Shown piece by piece: positions 54,384-64,000 of a stretch of DNA of 64,000 bases (its first letter is position 1; every line of letters begins with the position of its first letter). The notes beneath the pieces were generated by a model. It did no database searches, was not told where the DNA came from, and saw only the letters and a program-made list of their open reading frames with translations. This DNA comes from Sabethes cyaneus. Its lineage: Eukaryota > Arthropoda > Insecta > Diptera > Culicidae. Position numbers and translations under genes: made by a program. The stretch spans positions 94,061,449 to 94,125,448 of the forward strand of contig NC_071355.1 in NCBI RefSeq assembly GCF_943734655.1, in the 5' to 3' direction.

Positions 54384-55528
54384 TCACTCTTTTCTAGAAT
54401 AAAAGTAAAAGAAATTGTGCTTACATGTGATTGGCTGATTCGTCCATTTTAGAGTGTGCCTTATATCTATATTATAATAATATATAAGTTTGTATCGTTG
54501 AGCCGGATTTTTTAGAGAAACAAAATCGGGGTGCTGCTTTTCAATAACATTGAATGGTGCTTTCCTTTTACTTGGGAGATAAATACCGCCCAATCACGTG
54601 GCGTCTCAATGTCCATGGTGTTCCTTTTCTTTGCTCGCTCAATATCCGCATGGACAGAGTCGACTTCCATGTGTGAATGTCCCTTTACCATGAAATTGTG
54701 TCGAATGATCAAATCGTATCCTTCTCTCATGCATTTCTCACTAAGCATAGCTAACGTTACGTCATGCATACCACAAATATTGTGATTTTGTCCGCTACAT
54801 CTGTCTGAAAACAGATTGATGACTTTGCTGGGGGGGTTGACATTTGGATCTATTTTCTTAAATAATGTGCGTAGATTACGTAACAGCCAAGATCCGATTC
54901 CTTGGGATCCTCAGCGAGCTATTCCCGTACCATAAGAAATAACGTGCATTATTTTGACCACTGAATGTTAGTTAAATTGAGCGTATATAGTTGTCGACAA
55001 CAGAATGCACACCTAGTTGCGTCCTTGTTCGCTTCTTGAACATCTTTTTTTTAAATCGTGCATCATCTTGGCTTGCGCCTGGTGTTTATCTCTCTTTTCC
55101 CTTTCATCTTCAACAATATCTTAATTAAAGTGTTGAATTTATCACATTATCCCCATGTTTCTGATCTGGGCTTCCTAAAGCTAAAGTTAAACGCATTGAA
55201 TATTTTTCGGTATGTGTTGTAATTCACGGCGTGACAAATATTTGTGCTATTCTGTGATGTAAATCATACATTTTTGCCACAGATAAACCACTTGACAAGT
55301 ATAAGTTGGAAGTCTTCTCTCGTGAGTACTGTGCAGAATATGCAGAGAACACACGAATATATTATTGGATGCGTTGCTTAAACTGTCTTCTTTTTGAGTA
55401 ACGTCAGTTATTACCTCCTGAACCGCAATTGATGGATCAAATTTACCGTCAGGAATATCGATGCATTTTCTGAACAATTTACCCATGTTTAATTTTGAAA
55501 ACGATTTCATAACTTGAGCTACCTTCAT
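54384..55528 (-). pseudogene. Decayed transposase-like gene (DDE type?)
   Basis: The minus strand 54769-54512 reads MHDVTLAMLSEKCMREGYDL then FMVKGHSHMEVDSVHADIER, preceded in frame by DRCSGQNHNICG. The D-x-C-x-GQN-x-N and GH-x-HMEVDS-x-H blocks recall a family of arthropod DDE transposase-like proteins, where GHTxMEVDxxHxxIE is conserved. A second piece at 55528-55247 (LNMGKLFRKCIDIPDGKFDP) may be its N-terminal part. Stops and frameshifts separate the parts. No TIRs were found; the class is not certain. Confidence 0.5.
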
Positions 55529-55869
55529 TTTTAGATCTTGAATATTATTCTCTTTATGATATTATTTTATTCAAAATATATTTTCTATTGGATTGTAGAA
55601 AGGTACATATACCGGTGGGAAAATCAGAAACATGCCCAATGAACGGAAGTATATTACGATTTTTTTGGTCACAGTGTATACGAGCACCATCTGGAATCCA
55701 TATTAATGATTACCGGGATATGATTCGACATGATTACTTCTAAGAGGAAACTGTTTACAATGTTTTCGTCTTGTTTTAATTGATGCTTTTCGGTGAAAAT
55801 CGCTTGAAAAAATATATTTTAAGTTAACGTTTCAGCCTACTTATTTCGGCCATTGTTTACAATTAATTT
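55529..55869. other. Non-coding spacer
   Basis: AT-rich DNA upstream of the transposase-like remnant. No delimited feature. Confidence 0.3.
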
Positions 55870-56470
55870 TTTTTTAAACGATGGTTTTTACAATTGATGG
55901 AAAGACGGTAGGGGAAAGTAATGAAAATTTTTTTGGGAAAGGAGGAGAAAGAGTGGAAAGGAAGGGGGGTAATAGGTAGCTACGCTTAACAAGTTGTCGT
56001 TGTGACTCCTATCTTTTGTCCAATGCTGGAAGGTGCATGAGTCGAACCAAGCTATAATCAGAGATTATAACCGGATTGGAACCAACAACACCTGCCAGGG
56101 CGTGTGGCCAGGGTTGCCACATGCGCAGATTATTCTGTGTTTAACAGATATTTGAAAGAAATCGCCTGTACAGAATCTGGATGCATAGATTACAGATTTT
56201 CGCCAAATTACACAGATTCAACAGGTTTTTGAGCTTTTACATGAGAGTGAAAGAGACGGAAATAGTCAGCAAAATGACTCTCTATCTCTTTCACTCTCAT
56301 TGTTTTGCATTGGACAGATTTTTGCACAGATATTTTTCCTCGCCGTACAGATTGTCAGATTTTTCCAAGAATTTTCCAGAATTATATGTGGCATCCCTGC
56401 GTGTGGCTCGCTGGTACCCGTGTACCTTTGAACCATAGAGGCGCTGGTCAAAAGAAGACTGCGCAACCCC
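55870..56470. repeat. Interspersed repeat A, host of a hAT MITE
   Basis: Begins AAACGATGGTTTTTACAATT and contains GGTAGGGGAAAGTAATGAAA, TAATAGGTAGCTACGCTTA and AATCAGAGATTATAACCGGA. The first 140 bp recur at 56805-56950 and part at 63770-63960. It is interrupted at 56109-56399 by a MITE; without that insert it continues CAGGGCGTGTGGCTCGCTGG. Confidence 0.65.
56109..56399. mobile_element. hAT-type MITE with 8 bp duplication
   Basis: CGTGTGGC flanks both sides perfectly (56101-56108, 56400-56407). The ends are CAGGGTTGCCACATGCGCAG and right-strand CAGGGATGCCACATATAATT. CAGGGnTGCCA is a common insect hAT terminus. The 291 bp interior carries a hairpin, GAGAGTGAAAGAGACGG opposite TCTCTTTCACTCTC (about 56242-56300), and no ORF. 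Confidence 0.9.
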
Positions 56471-56804
56471 CCTTATTAATGCAGCGACCTATCTGTTTTT
56501 TTAGGATTATTTTTAGACACAAAGATTGTGTGCCTCTTCCTCCGTCAACTGTAGAAACCACTGACCGAGAAGTTTTGATCTAACTTGTTTTTACTTTCAG
56601 GACGACGACACTATGCAGCCCCTTACGACTTGCAAGGTACTGCGTCCTGCGTGTGACGTTGTTCGTCCGTAAGCGTATTAGTCCGCGTTTCTCAACGCGG
56701 CTCTTTGGAAAAAGGCTCCGTTAGTCCGTTCCTATGAAATTGACCAAACTCGTGTTTTAGACTTTGACCTTGAAATGCGGTCAGGCATTAATATTAATAT
56801 TTTT

Positions 56805-56950
56805 TTGAAACGATGGTTTTTACAATTGATGGAGGAACGGTAGGGGAAAGTAATTAAAAATTGTTTTGGGAAAGGAGGGGAAAGAGTGGAAAAGAATGGG
56901 GGCGGTAATAGGTAGCTACGCTTAGCAAGTTGTCATTGTGACACCTATCT
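56805..56950. repeat. Interspersed repeat A, second copy
   Basis: Direct-orientation copy of 55875-56010 (ACGATGGTTTTTACAATTGA, GGAGGGGAAAGAGTGGAAAA, GGTAATAGGTAGCTACGCTT). The two copies are about 930 bp apart. They are not LTR-like: the sequence between has no primer-binding site or pol motif. Confidence 0.7.
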
Positions 56951-57716
56951 ACATAAAACAAGAATAGTCAGAATAGAATTGGTTTTTTGTTTTTTTTTTC
57001 GCCCGGCTGCCCAACAATGGCCTTATTGTGTGCCAGACAACCAGATAAACAGCTTTTGCCATATTTCCGTTTCTGTTGCTTTGCCAAAAGTTCACTACAT
57101 CACATCTTATTAAAAATTTTACATCAATGAGGAACAAAACCCTATAAATGTTTCCCAAAAAATGCATCTGTTAGATCGAATGGCTTCTAGATTTTTTCAA
57201 TTCTCGTTGTAAACTCTTATTGCCAACTCTGAAAATAATGTCGATTGCACATCAAAAACAAATACTCGATCAAAAAGAATGCTCGAAATTAATCGCTTAA
57301 TGAAAGCAATTCGCAAGGTTTAATCGATGATTGAATAATTGAAAGTTATTGATATCACAAATTTTGTTAGCAAAACATAAGATTTGCGATACACTTTTGA
57401 TAGCCGGCAGTAGGTACATTTAATACGCCGAAATAAATCTTTCTGAAAGCGGTATTTTCAAACTGTCGAGCACAATCTTTTTACTGCGCATGTTTCGTTT
57501 GGGGTTATCGACGAAAGGATACTTTGACGACCGGTTCCACCCTTAGCATACTCGAAAATCAATAATCCTGACAATCACATCATTCCTTCGCTATCTGTTT
57601 TAAGAACGTACTCTTCCGAAACATTGAAATCATTGAGATACATCAGCAGATGCAGATAGTTGATTTTTAAAACTTTACGTTTTTGCACAAAGACTGTTAT
57701 TTTCATTGTTACAAAA
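56951..57716. other. 5' flank of the coiled-coil gene
   Basis: AT-rich DNA. The last 100 bases should contain the 5' UTR of the gene at 57717; no TATA box or initiator was fixed. Confidence 0.35.
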
Positions 57717-58482
57717 ATGGCTGAGGGCACGTATGAGTATGAATGCATGCGGGCTGAGCTGTTGGGTGTCGAAAAGCCAAATCGTGAAGAATTCGAAGCT
57801 AATATGAAACTTCGAAAGGAAGCTGAACAGGAAGAACAATTAACGCAAGAGATGCAGGTTAGTACAATATATGATAATTAGCCGCATTGGGGTTTTGTAG
57901 TGTGCCTAAAATTTCGATAAGCCTCATCAGGATCGGTATTGTTTCAATCAAGCCAAAACAGTTTCAGCAAATCTTGCAGGCTTTCAATGCAATAATTTTT
58001 TACCCAATTGTAGGAGGTTGACTTGAACGATGAACAACTGAAGGGTACTACTGGGAAAATGGACGAATTGAACAATATACTTTCAATTACGCAGCAACGA
58101 ATAAACAAATTTAAGGTGTCTTATTGGATTCAATATTTTACATAGTGAATATAATGTTGATATTTGACTTCCGTAGGTTGCTTGTGGCAGCCTTACTAGT
58201 TTGTTAAAAATGCGTCCATCAACTCCCAACGCAGGAACCTCGTCCAACGAACCTACGGAAGAAGCCTCTGCAAATACAATTAATGACGCACTGGACGCGT
58301 TGGATACCATGAAAGATGTGGAGACAGCTTCCGATGCCAAGATCGCAAAATCAGCTGCACAGGATATGGGTCAAAAAATGACCTCACAACTTGACAAACT
58401 GGATTCGTTACTATCAAAAGCTGATAATGCAACGTATGCCATGAAGCACCAAACCGATCAGATGAAGAAGATTACGAAGTAA
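57717..58482 (+). CDS. Conserved-looking coiled-coil protein, three exons (unknown)
   Basis: Exons 57717-57857, 58014-58115 and 58177-58482 join in phase 0 through two short GT-AG introns (156 and 61 bases) to give 182 residues. The start MAEGTYEYECMRAELLGVEK has a clean AAAATGG context. Residues 25-85 are charged and heptad-like (MKLRKEAEQEEQLTQEMQ, then EVDLNDEQ..MDELNNILSI, TQQRINKFKV). A Ser/Thr/Pro linker follows, and the C-terminal helix (MTSQLDKLDSLLSKADNATY, then AMKHQTDQMKKITK) resembles a SNARE-type heptad but lacks a membrane anchor. I recognise the pattern as a conserved insect protein but cannot name it. It looks intact. Confidence 0.85.
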
Positions 58483-59556
58483 GGATTATTCTTATAAGGG
58501 CATTGGATCTCATGAACTTCTAATAATGAACTGACGCTTATTTATATATTCTCTACTATACTTACTTACCTACTGTAGAATTTACAATTTATTTGAAAGT
58601 ACGCTTAATCAGCGAAGGCTTCGTAGTTTTTTAATCCTTGCAATTAGCTTAGTTTTACGAATTTTGGGCGCTAAATCGACATGCTCTACAATCAATCCCC
58701 ACGTATTTGTGCTGTCTTCCAAGTTTAACGGCAACCGTTAATGAGCACAATGAATCTATTGGTACAATGAAAATTGCCTGATTTGAGTGACTCTACATCA
58801 TCGAAAAAATATGCCAGGTGAAGTGATCGGAAACACCAAATCAGAATGTGATACTAGCTTGCGCTACATGTACAGATGTTGTTTGAAAATGATAAAACAT
58901 TTTCTAATCGTTGGCAGGAATGACTTACAAAAAAGCTAGATGTTATTGTTGTCTTGTATCTTATTGAAACTAACTATTATCTACTGAAACCATTGTAAAC
59001 TTAAAAGAAACGTTAACGTTAGTTTAAGACGAAAATAATAAAATTATAATGCAATCAAAGTCATCAAACTGTGTTTTGTGTTGCAGTGATGCTTGATTTA
59101 TGCGTAGAAAGTGTTCTACGCTATGGCGTACAATTTTGTAACGGTCCTGTACCTTAAGAGTGTTAACCAACAATCATTAAGGAATATGGAATTTGGGATG
59201 AAAAAATACCTAGATTACAAGCCGCGCCGCCGAATAATAAAAATAACCCATACATTGTTCTAATAAGACAAATTGTTTAGTTATTTTCCTCAATCATTTA
59301 TTGTCAATACTTCCAGGTTTACAGCAGACACTTCTAAGTTTATAATCTGATTATTGCTATAAGGCACTTCAAAACATGCAAGTATTCCGTTATTCTACGT
59401 GAGCACAGGCTAAATAATATTCACTATGTAGTTCAATTTGTCGCAAGGCCAACATGAGCGATACTGTAGTAATTGGATTATTAAGCACATTTATAATTAC
59501 AATTGGCCATCGAACGAAAGTAGACATACCATTTTTACATCAGCACATGTGCGGAA
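58483..59556. other. Intergenic region between convergent genes
   Basis: This holds the 3' UTRs of the two convergent genes. No other feature is supported. Confidence 0.5.
59037..59042 (+). promoter_or_regulatory. Polyadenylation signal AATAAA
   Basis: A canonical hexamer about 555 bases after the stop of the 57717-58482 gene and 515 bases before the convergent gene's stop, a plausible 3' end for the plus-strand transcript. Confidence 0.5.
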
Positions 59557-61660
59557 TCAATAGGGGTTAACCGCAGCTAGTCCAACCCGTCCACTGCTTC
59601 GTGAAACTGGTGGAGCCCTTGGTTCGGCGTAGCTATGGCGATAGCCTTTGTTCAGATTTCCGAGACTTTTAGCGGGAATTACACGAGCTGGCATTGGTTC
59701 ACGATCCATTGCCGGATAGCGATCGCCTGTGTCTACCTCACGATAACCAACACTATTAGATGTCCGTATATGTCCTCTAGGCGAAATCTCTTCCTCTTCA
59801 GAGCTCCAATCATTGCTGTCACGTGAACTCACAACCACCGCTTCAAGAGAACTTCTCCTGGGAGCCTCAGCCGCCCGCTTTGCGTGAAGCACTTGTTCCC
59901 GTTCTTGGCGTTCACGTTCGATACGTTCTTGTTCGTGTCGGTCACGTTCCATTTGCTGGAACTTTTCCTTGGCATTTTGGAATCTGTCTTTTGGCGATAT
60001 TTTACGAATCGTAGATTCTGGTGAGCTTGTTTTGATTTCTACTGATTTTGTTCGAGAATCCGAAGCCTTCATAATGGGCGACTTTCTAATGTCTTCACGA
60101 TAGCGAGCTGCAATATCTCGATATTTATCATCACCTGCATTGTCCTCCGGGTACATGGGCTGTCGTTCCCATCGGTCATCATACCTATCCCGGATACGTT
60201 TCGATTCCTCGGAAGATTTGAATGGTAGTTTGCTATTCTTATCAATCGCATCGGGATAACCTACGGGTTCGTTTCCTCTATACGGTCTATGATCATTAAA
60301 TCCCGTTCTATACCGATCTTCAGGACTATCATCACGCACGTAATGGTGTTCTCTGTTTGACAGTACTCTAGGATGATCACGATCGCGAAATTCGCGCTCT
60401 ATCTTGAAATCTCGATGATCATCATAGGTCGGTGAGTATTTCCCTCTGCCATGCATTCTTTCGGGTGAATATTCTCTATATTCGTCTCGATAACCTACCC
60501 GTTTGGGAGGCTCATCGCAATATTTTGAATTTTCGGAAATAATCTCCCGATACTTTTGGCGATCAGTAAGGTTTTCGCGATAATGGATTTTCTCGTGCTC
60601 ATATCCATCGTAGTATTTTCCACCAACAGGAGATGATTTTTTGAAGTGGTAGTTTTCTTCTTGCTCATTTTCGTGATATCTGTCCGAATGGTTAGATTTT
60701 CGTCGAAATTCTTCTTGCTCGTAGCGCTTGTCATCAATCGTAATTTTCTTCTTACGATCTTCGACCGCAAATGGTTCACCATTGAATGCATCGCGGAAGC
60801 GACCTTGCAACGGAGTTGGTTTTGTAATAATAGGCTTCACTTCCTCCTCACGAGAGTTGACAGAACCGCGAAGACTGTTATCTTCTTCTCTGCTGGAAGA
60901 ACGTTGGAATCGGGCATGATTGTCTTGTCGGACGTTCGGATATAGGTAAGTCGTTGGAGGTTCGCGATACTTGCTTATGCGAGACATTGGCTCCTCGACG
61001 TATCTCTCTTTTGCTCTAGCGTTCGAAACACGTTGATGTGATGAACTAATCATAGAAGCTTCTGGTTCATTCACCCATTCTTCCTCTGAAAATCGTACAA
61101 ATTAGCTGGTATAAGATATGAGAATCTAATCTACGTATTACCACTAGAACTATGGGCATCCTGTCGCTCTGGGCTGGGAGCCAAATCGGATCCAATGCCG
61201 GATGATCCACGGGATGAAACACCTTGCTTGTTACCAACCGATGTTACCGATCCAACGATGCAAGGATTTCGGCATCTAGAAATCAAAGTTTTTTAAAAAT
61301 TCACCAATATTTAACTCAATGGCAAAACTTTTATACCTCCTCGAATCGTTTCCTGTTGACTTATCACAATCCTTGGCCGGTAGCAGCAATGGAACGCCTC
61401 CACTCAGCTTTTCCCGCAACTCGGCGGCCAATGAGTCATACAGTTTAGACTGGCAAGAAATTGGCGATAAAGGACTGGAAGGAGAATGCTGCTGCTCTTC
61501 ACTGCACTCCGACTCCCGAGTACTAGTACCGGTATCACTTCCGTGGGATGAGTCAAATCTACGTGGCGAATCGAATCGTCTCGGCATCTGCTGCTTCGAT
61601 TGCTTTCTTTCTGGAGCCGCAGCCAGCACTGATGTTGTTAATTGCGCAGGTAAACCCAGT
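59557..61660 (-). CDS. Arg/Glu/Ser-rich protein, 3'-terminal exons (unknown, partial)
   Basis: Three exons are joined in phase: 61660-61337, 61275-61142 and 61085-59557 (stop at 59557-59559), with GT-AG introns of 61 and 56 bases. They give 661 residues of the C-terminal part; the first visible exon follows an acceptor at 61661-61662, so the gene starts farther right, probably beyond the window. The first exon has SCQSKLYDSLAAELREKLSG and GVPLLLPAKDCD. The second has VSSRGSSGIGSDLAPSPERQ. The last is disordered and rich in Arg, Glu, Asp, Tyr and Pro (PEERYR-like units), with a coiled segment KEKFQQMERDRHEQERIERE, and ends GRVGLAAVNPY. The uninterrupted 1.5 kb frame and conserved phase argue for a real gene. 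It could be an adaptor or scaffold protein, but I cannot name it. Confidence 0.85.
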
Positions 61661-63334
61661 CTGAAATGCAAGAGAGACGATTTTGGTCAAACAAGTTTCC
61701 GAGAGAAATGTGAAAGCTATGGATCAGAATATACAAATAGATGAATGAGCGACACAGTCACATCGCTATGCTAAATCGCTAGTTATACCCTCTCATAAAT
61801 AAACAACCAAAAAAGGTATAGCTCAAGCAAAAGGAACTTGAGAAAAGCGCGCGAATGATTGCACCTGATCTACTCTTTCTCCCATGACTAACGGCTTCAT
61901 GTGACGAGACAGTTTTTAGCGGCACCGGTCGAAATGTCGTTTTATGAGCATTTTTTAATTGTATAGTGGAGTCGGAAACTCTCCAATATATCTTTAAACC
62001 AGAAAGTCACTTTTGTCGCACACCAGAATTCAAAGCTTTTGTATTAAACAAGCATAATCCGAAAAAAATATTTTTTTCTGTGTGTACCGAAAATCCTCCA
62101 ACCCGTTGTACAATACCTTCGTCGCAGGCTTACACACAGCTTCCCCAAATACCTCCGGTGACCCAAATCGCTCGGCTATAACAATTCCATCTTATGAGTT
62201 GGAATGCGGGATTAATGGTAAAAAGCTATAAGCCACTGAATACTATTATTACAGTAAATGACATTCATTGGGTTTGTTATAACAGTCGCCAACAGTCGCT
62301 AGTCGAGCGCATACACTTATGTCGAACGGAATAAAACCTGTATTGCCGAGAATGCTCGAATCGAGCCAACCCTTTAAGGGAATGGCAATCGAAACGAGAT
62401 TGATTCAACGAAAGGAAGAGTGAAACCTTTTAGTCGCCAATGCCCGTCAGATCAATTTATTTATTTATTTTGACGAGCTAAAACTTTCGCTTTCGGGTGA
62501 ACTTATGACGTTACTCATACCGCCGGCAACATGTATGCGTGCGCTTATTCTGTGGAATGTCGAATGAGGCTCTGTGAAAGTTGTCTGAAATTAACGTAAA
62601 TGTAAATCAATCAAGCCCTACGGCTGTGCCGGCCGTCTTCTGGCAAAGTGAGATAATCGAAACTTATAATTGGGCAATGTAATTTTTTACGAACAAGAAG
62701 AATCGAGTAAAACATTCAAGAAGGGAGCGGCCTTCAATTGAATTTGCGTAAATGTCATAAGACATCATCTTAACTTACATGTTTCGATTCGATGATCAGT
62801 CAAACTTTGCCAAAAAAATTGGGGTTTACCTTTTTGATAGGAAAACCCCAAGTAATTGCTTACAGAGGGAGAAAGCCGAAACTGGAAAAAAGGACATGAA
62901 GTCACCATTTCTTTGGACTGTATTTCACTGAAAAAAACGCGAATCTTCTGAACTATTCGCTGAAAAGAAGTATAACAAAATCTTCCCCAACGTTGGATAT
63001 ACCAATAATCTGTACAAAACACAATTTTTATTGACACGAAAAATTATAACACCTTTGTTTATTTAATTTGTTTGTTTGACTCCTAATTTAACGGTTCGAA
63101 TCGTGTGGATTTAGCTTTACTCTTTGAGCATTCGTTTTATTACAGCCTCTAGATTTACAACCTTCCAGAAACTTCATTAAGAATCAAAGTGTTAATTTGT
63201 ATTATGACAGTAGTGCTAAAATAATGTGCTTTTATAGATTATTTATGCAAACGAAGATACAAACTCATTTTGCAACGATCGATTGACCAGAATCGTTAAT
63301 ATTAACACATGTTTTCGTTGAGAATTTTAATCAT

Positions 63335-63430
63335 AAAAGCAAAGCCTGGGTAGCACGTCCTTCAGTAGACTTGACCTTCCGTTCGACAGATTTCGTAGCC
63401 GAGCAATTTAAGAGTTTGGTGCTAATTCAA
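63335..63430 (-). mobile_element. SINE fragment
   Basis: AAAGCAAAGCCTGGGTAGCA, then GTAGACTTGACCTTCCGTTC and GACAGATTTCGTAGCC on the plus strand match the 3' body of the SINE at 44745-44957. The tRNA-like head is missing. Confidence 0.7.
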
Positions 63431-63769
63431 TTTACGATGAGTGAGTGCTTTTTTGACCAATATCGAGGTAGTTCAAGGTGAGCCGAGAAGCTTGATTTTA
63501 ATTATAGCTGCCAAAAAGTATTTCGTTTATATTGGGAAGAGAAGAATACTGGATGACATGCATTTTACTAAAAGCCGATTTAATTTCATGTTTTAAGAAT
63601 GCAAATATAACAAGAGTATTTCTATTATTGCTGAAGCTGTCAATCTTAATCATGTGACACGTTGATAAGCGAACTTTTACATTATTTGACATTTATAAAA
63701 AAAATCGAATGCTGGTAAAAAGTGTTTAAACCAACCTCTTGTTTTTTGTCTTGACCTTTTAATGAAGGT

Positions 63770-63960
63770 CTGACTTCATATAATATTTTTTTATAACGGC
63801 AGTTTTTTACAATCAACAGATGGGACGATAGTCAAAGGTAATGAAACAAAGATGTTGATAGGATTCAACCAGGATGGTGTCAGTCAATTATAACCGGATT
63901 CGAAACCACCCAGGGCCAAGCCCCTGGCTCCAATTATACCTTCACACAACTTTTTAAGCG
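63770..63960. repeat. Interspersed repeat A, third partial copy
   Basis: AACGGCAGTTTTTTACAATC, AAAGGTAATGAAAC and TCAATTATAACCGGATTCGA line up with 55875-56110. It is the most diverged copy. Confidence 0.5.
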
Positions 63961-64000
63961 TTGCTTCAACGACCCTCCCCTACCTCATTATTCCGCTCTT

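Larger units (their letters stand above)
61661..64000. other. Intron or 5' flank of the Arg/Glu-rich gene
   Basis: AT-rich DNA with no further exon that could be supported. Short open stretches at 61966-62181, 62765-63037 and 63498-63692 show no domain. It contains a SINE fragment (63335-63430) and a repeat fragment (63770-63960). Confidence 0.4.

Noticed and set aside
55875..56950. LTR retrotransposon with 140 bp LTRs
   Set aside because: The direct repeats lack TG..CA ends, a primer-binding site, a polypurine tract next to the right copy and any pol motif between them.

Overview
This window is nuclear DNA from a dipteran insect, most probably a culicine (Aedes-like) mosquito. The basis is spliced genes with insect-type exons (eag, vermilion), AT-rich non-coding DNA, and a very dense load of mosquito-style transposable elements: LINEs, tRNA-derived SINEs, many families of MITEs and foldbacks, and Helitron-like elements carrying microsatellites. 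The species assignment is inference. There is no sign of operons, ribosome binding sites, CRISPR arrays or other prokaryotic structure.

Host genes, left to right: (1) the last two exons of the ether-a-go-go (eag, KCNH family) potassium channel, plus strand, 472-1683; (2) a complete three-exon cathepsin O-like papain-family protease, minus strand, 10075-11952; (3) a complete seven-exon tryptophan 2,3-dioxygenase (vermilion), minus strand, 18974-27968, with a 7.2 kb third intron full of transposon remains; (4) a single-pass membrane protein with a mucin-like Ser/Thr stalk, minus strand, about 42847-45822; (5) a 126-residue secreted or membrane protein, plus strand, 51117-51497; (6) a conserved-looking 182-residue coiled-coil protein in three exons, plus strand, 57717-58482; (7) the three 3'-terminal exons of a long Arg/Glu/Ser-rich protein, minus strand, 59557-61660. 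Genes 6 and 7 converge. The genes look unrelated in function; no pathway links them.

Mobile DNA: three LINE copies of one endonuclease-RT family (all minus strand, two with TAAG-type tails) plus a related family copy lie at 2.5-7.1 kb and 34.7-37.6 kb. The 34.7 kb copy is bounded by a perfect 11 bp target site duplication. An R1-clade LINE (46454-48962) is bounded by a perfect 13 bp duplication. A degenerate third LINE, a mariner-type transposase remnant and MITEs fill the vermilion intron. The region 28-42 kb is a nested stack: a minus-strand Helitron-like element holds a hAT-type MITE, a foldback and the LINE. It abuts a TIR element (38127-41678) that is itself split by a plus-strand Helitron-like element with a (TCTG)n tract and about 13 tandem units of roughly 143 bp. 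About fifteen short inverted-repeat elements were delimited, several with clean TA, TTAA, ATA or 8 bp duplications.

The most useful observations are the exact insertion boundaries, the order of nesting, twin 108 bp MITEs, and two long hairpins that could be small-RNA precursors if transcribed. I found no new multi-gene system. Gene functions for items 4, 5, 6 and 7 remain unknown.
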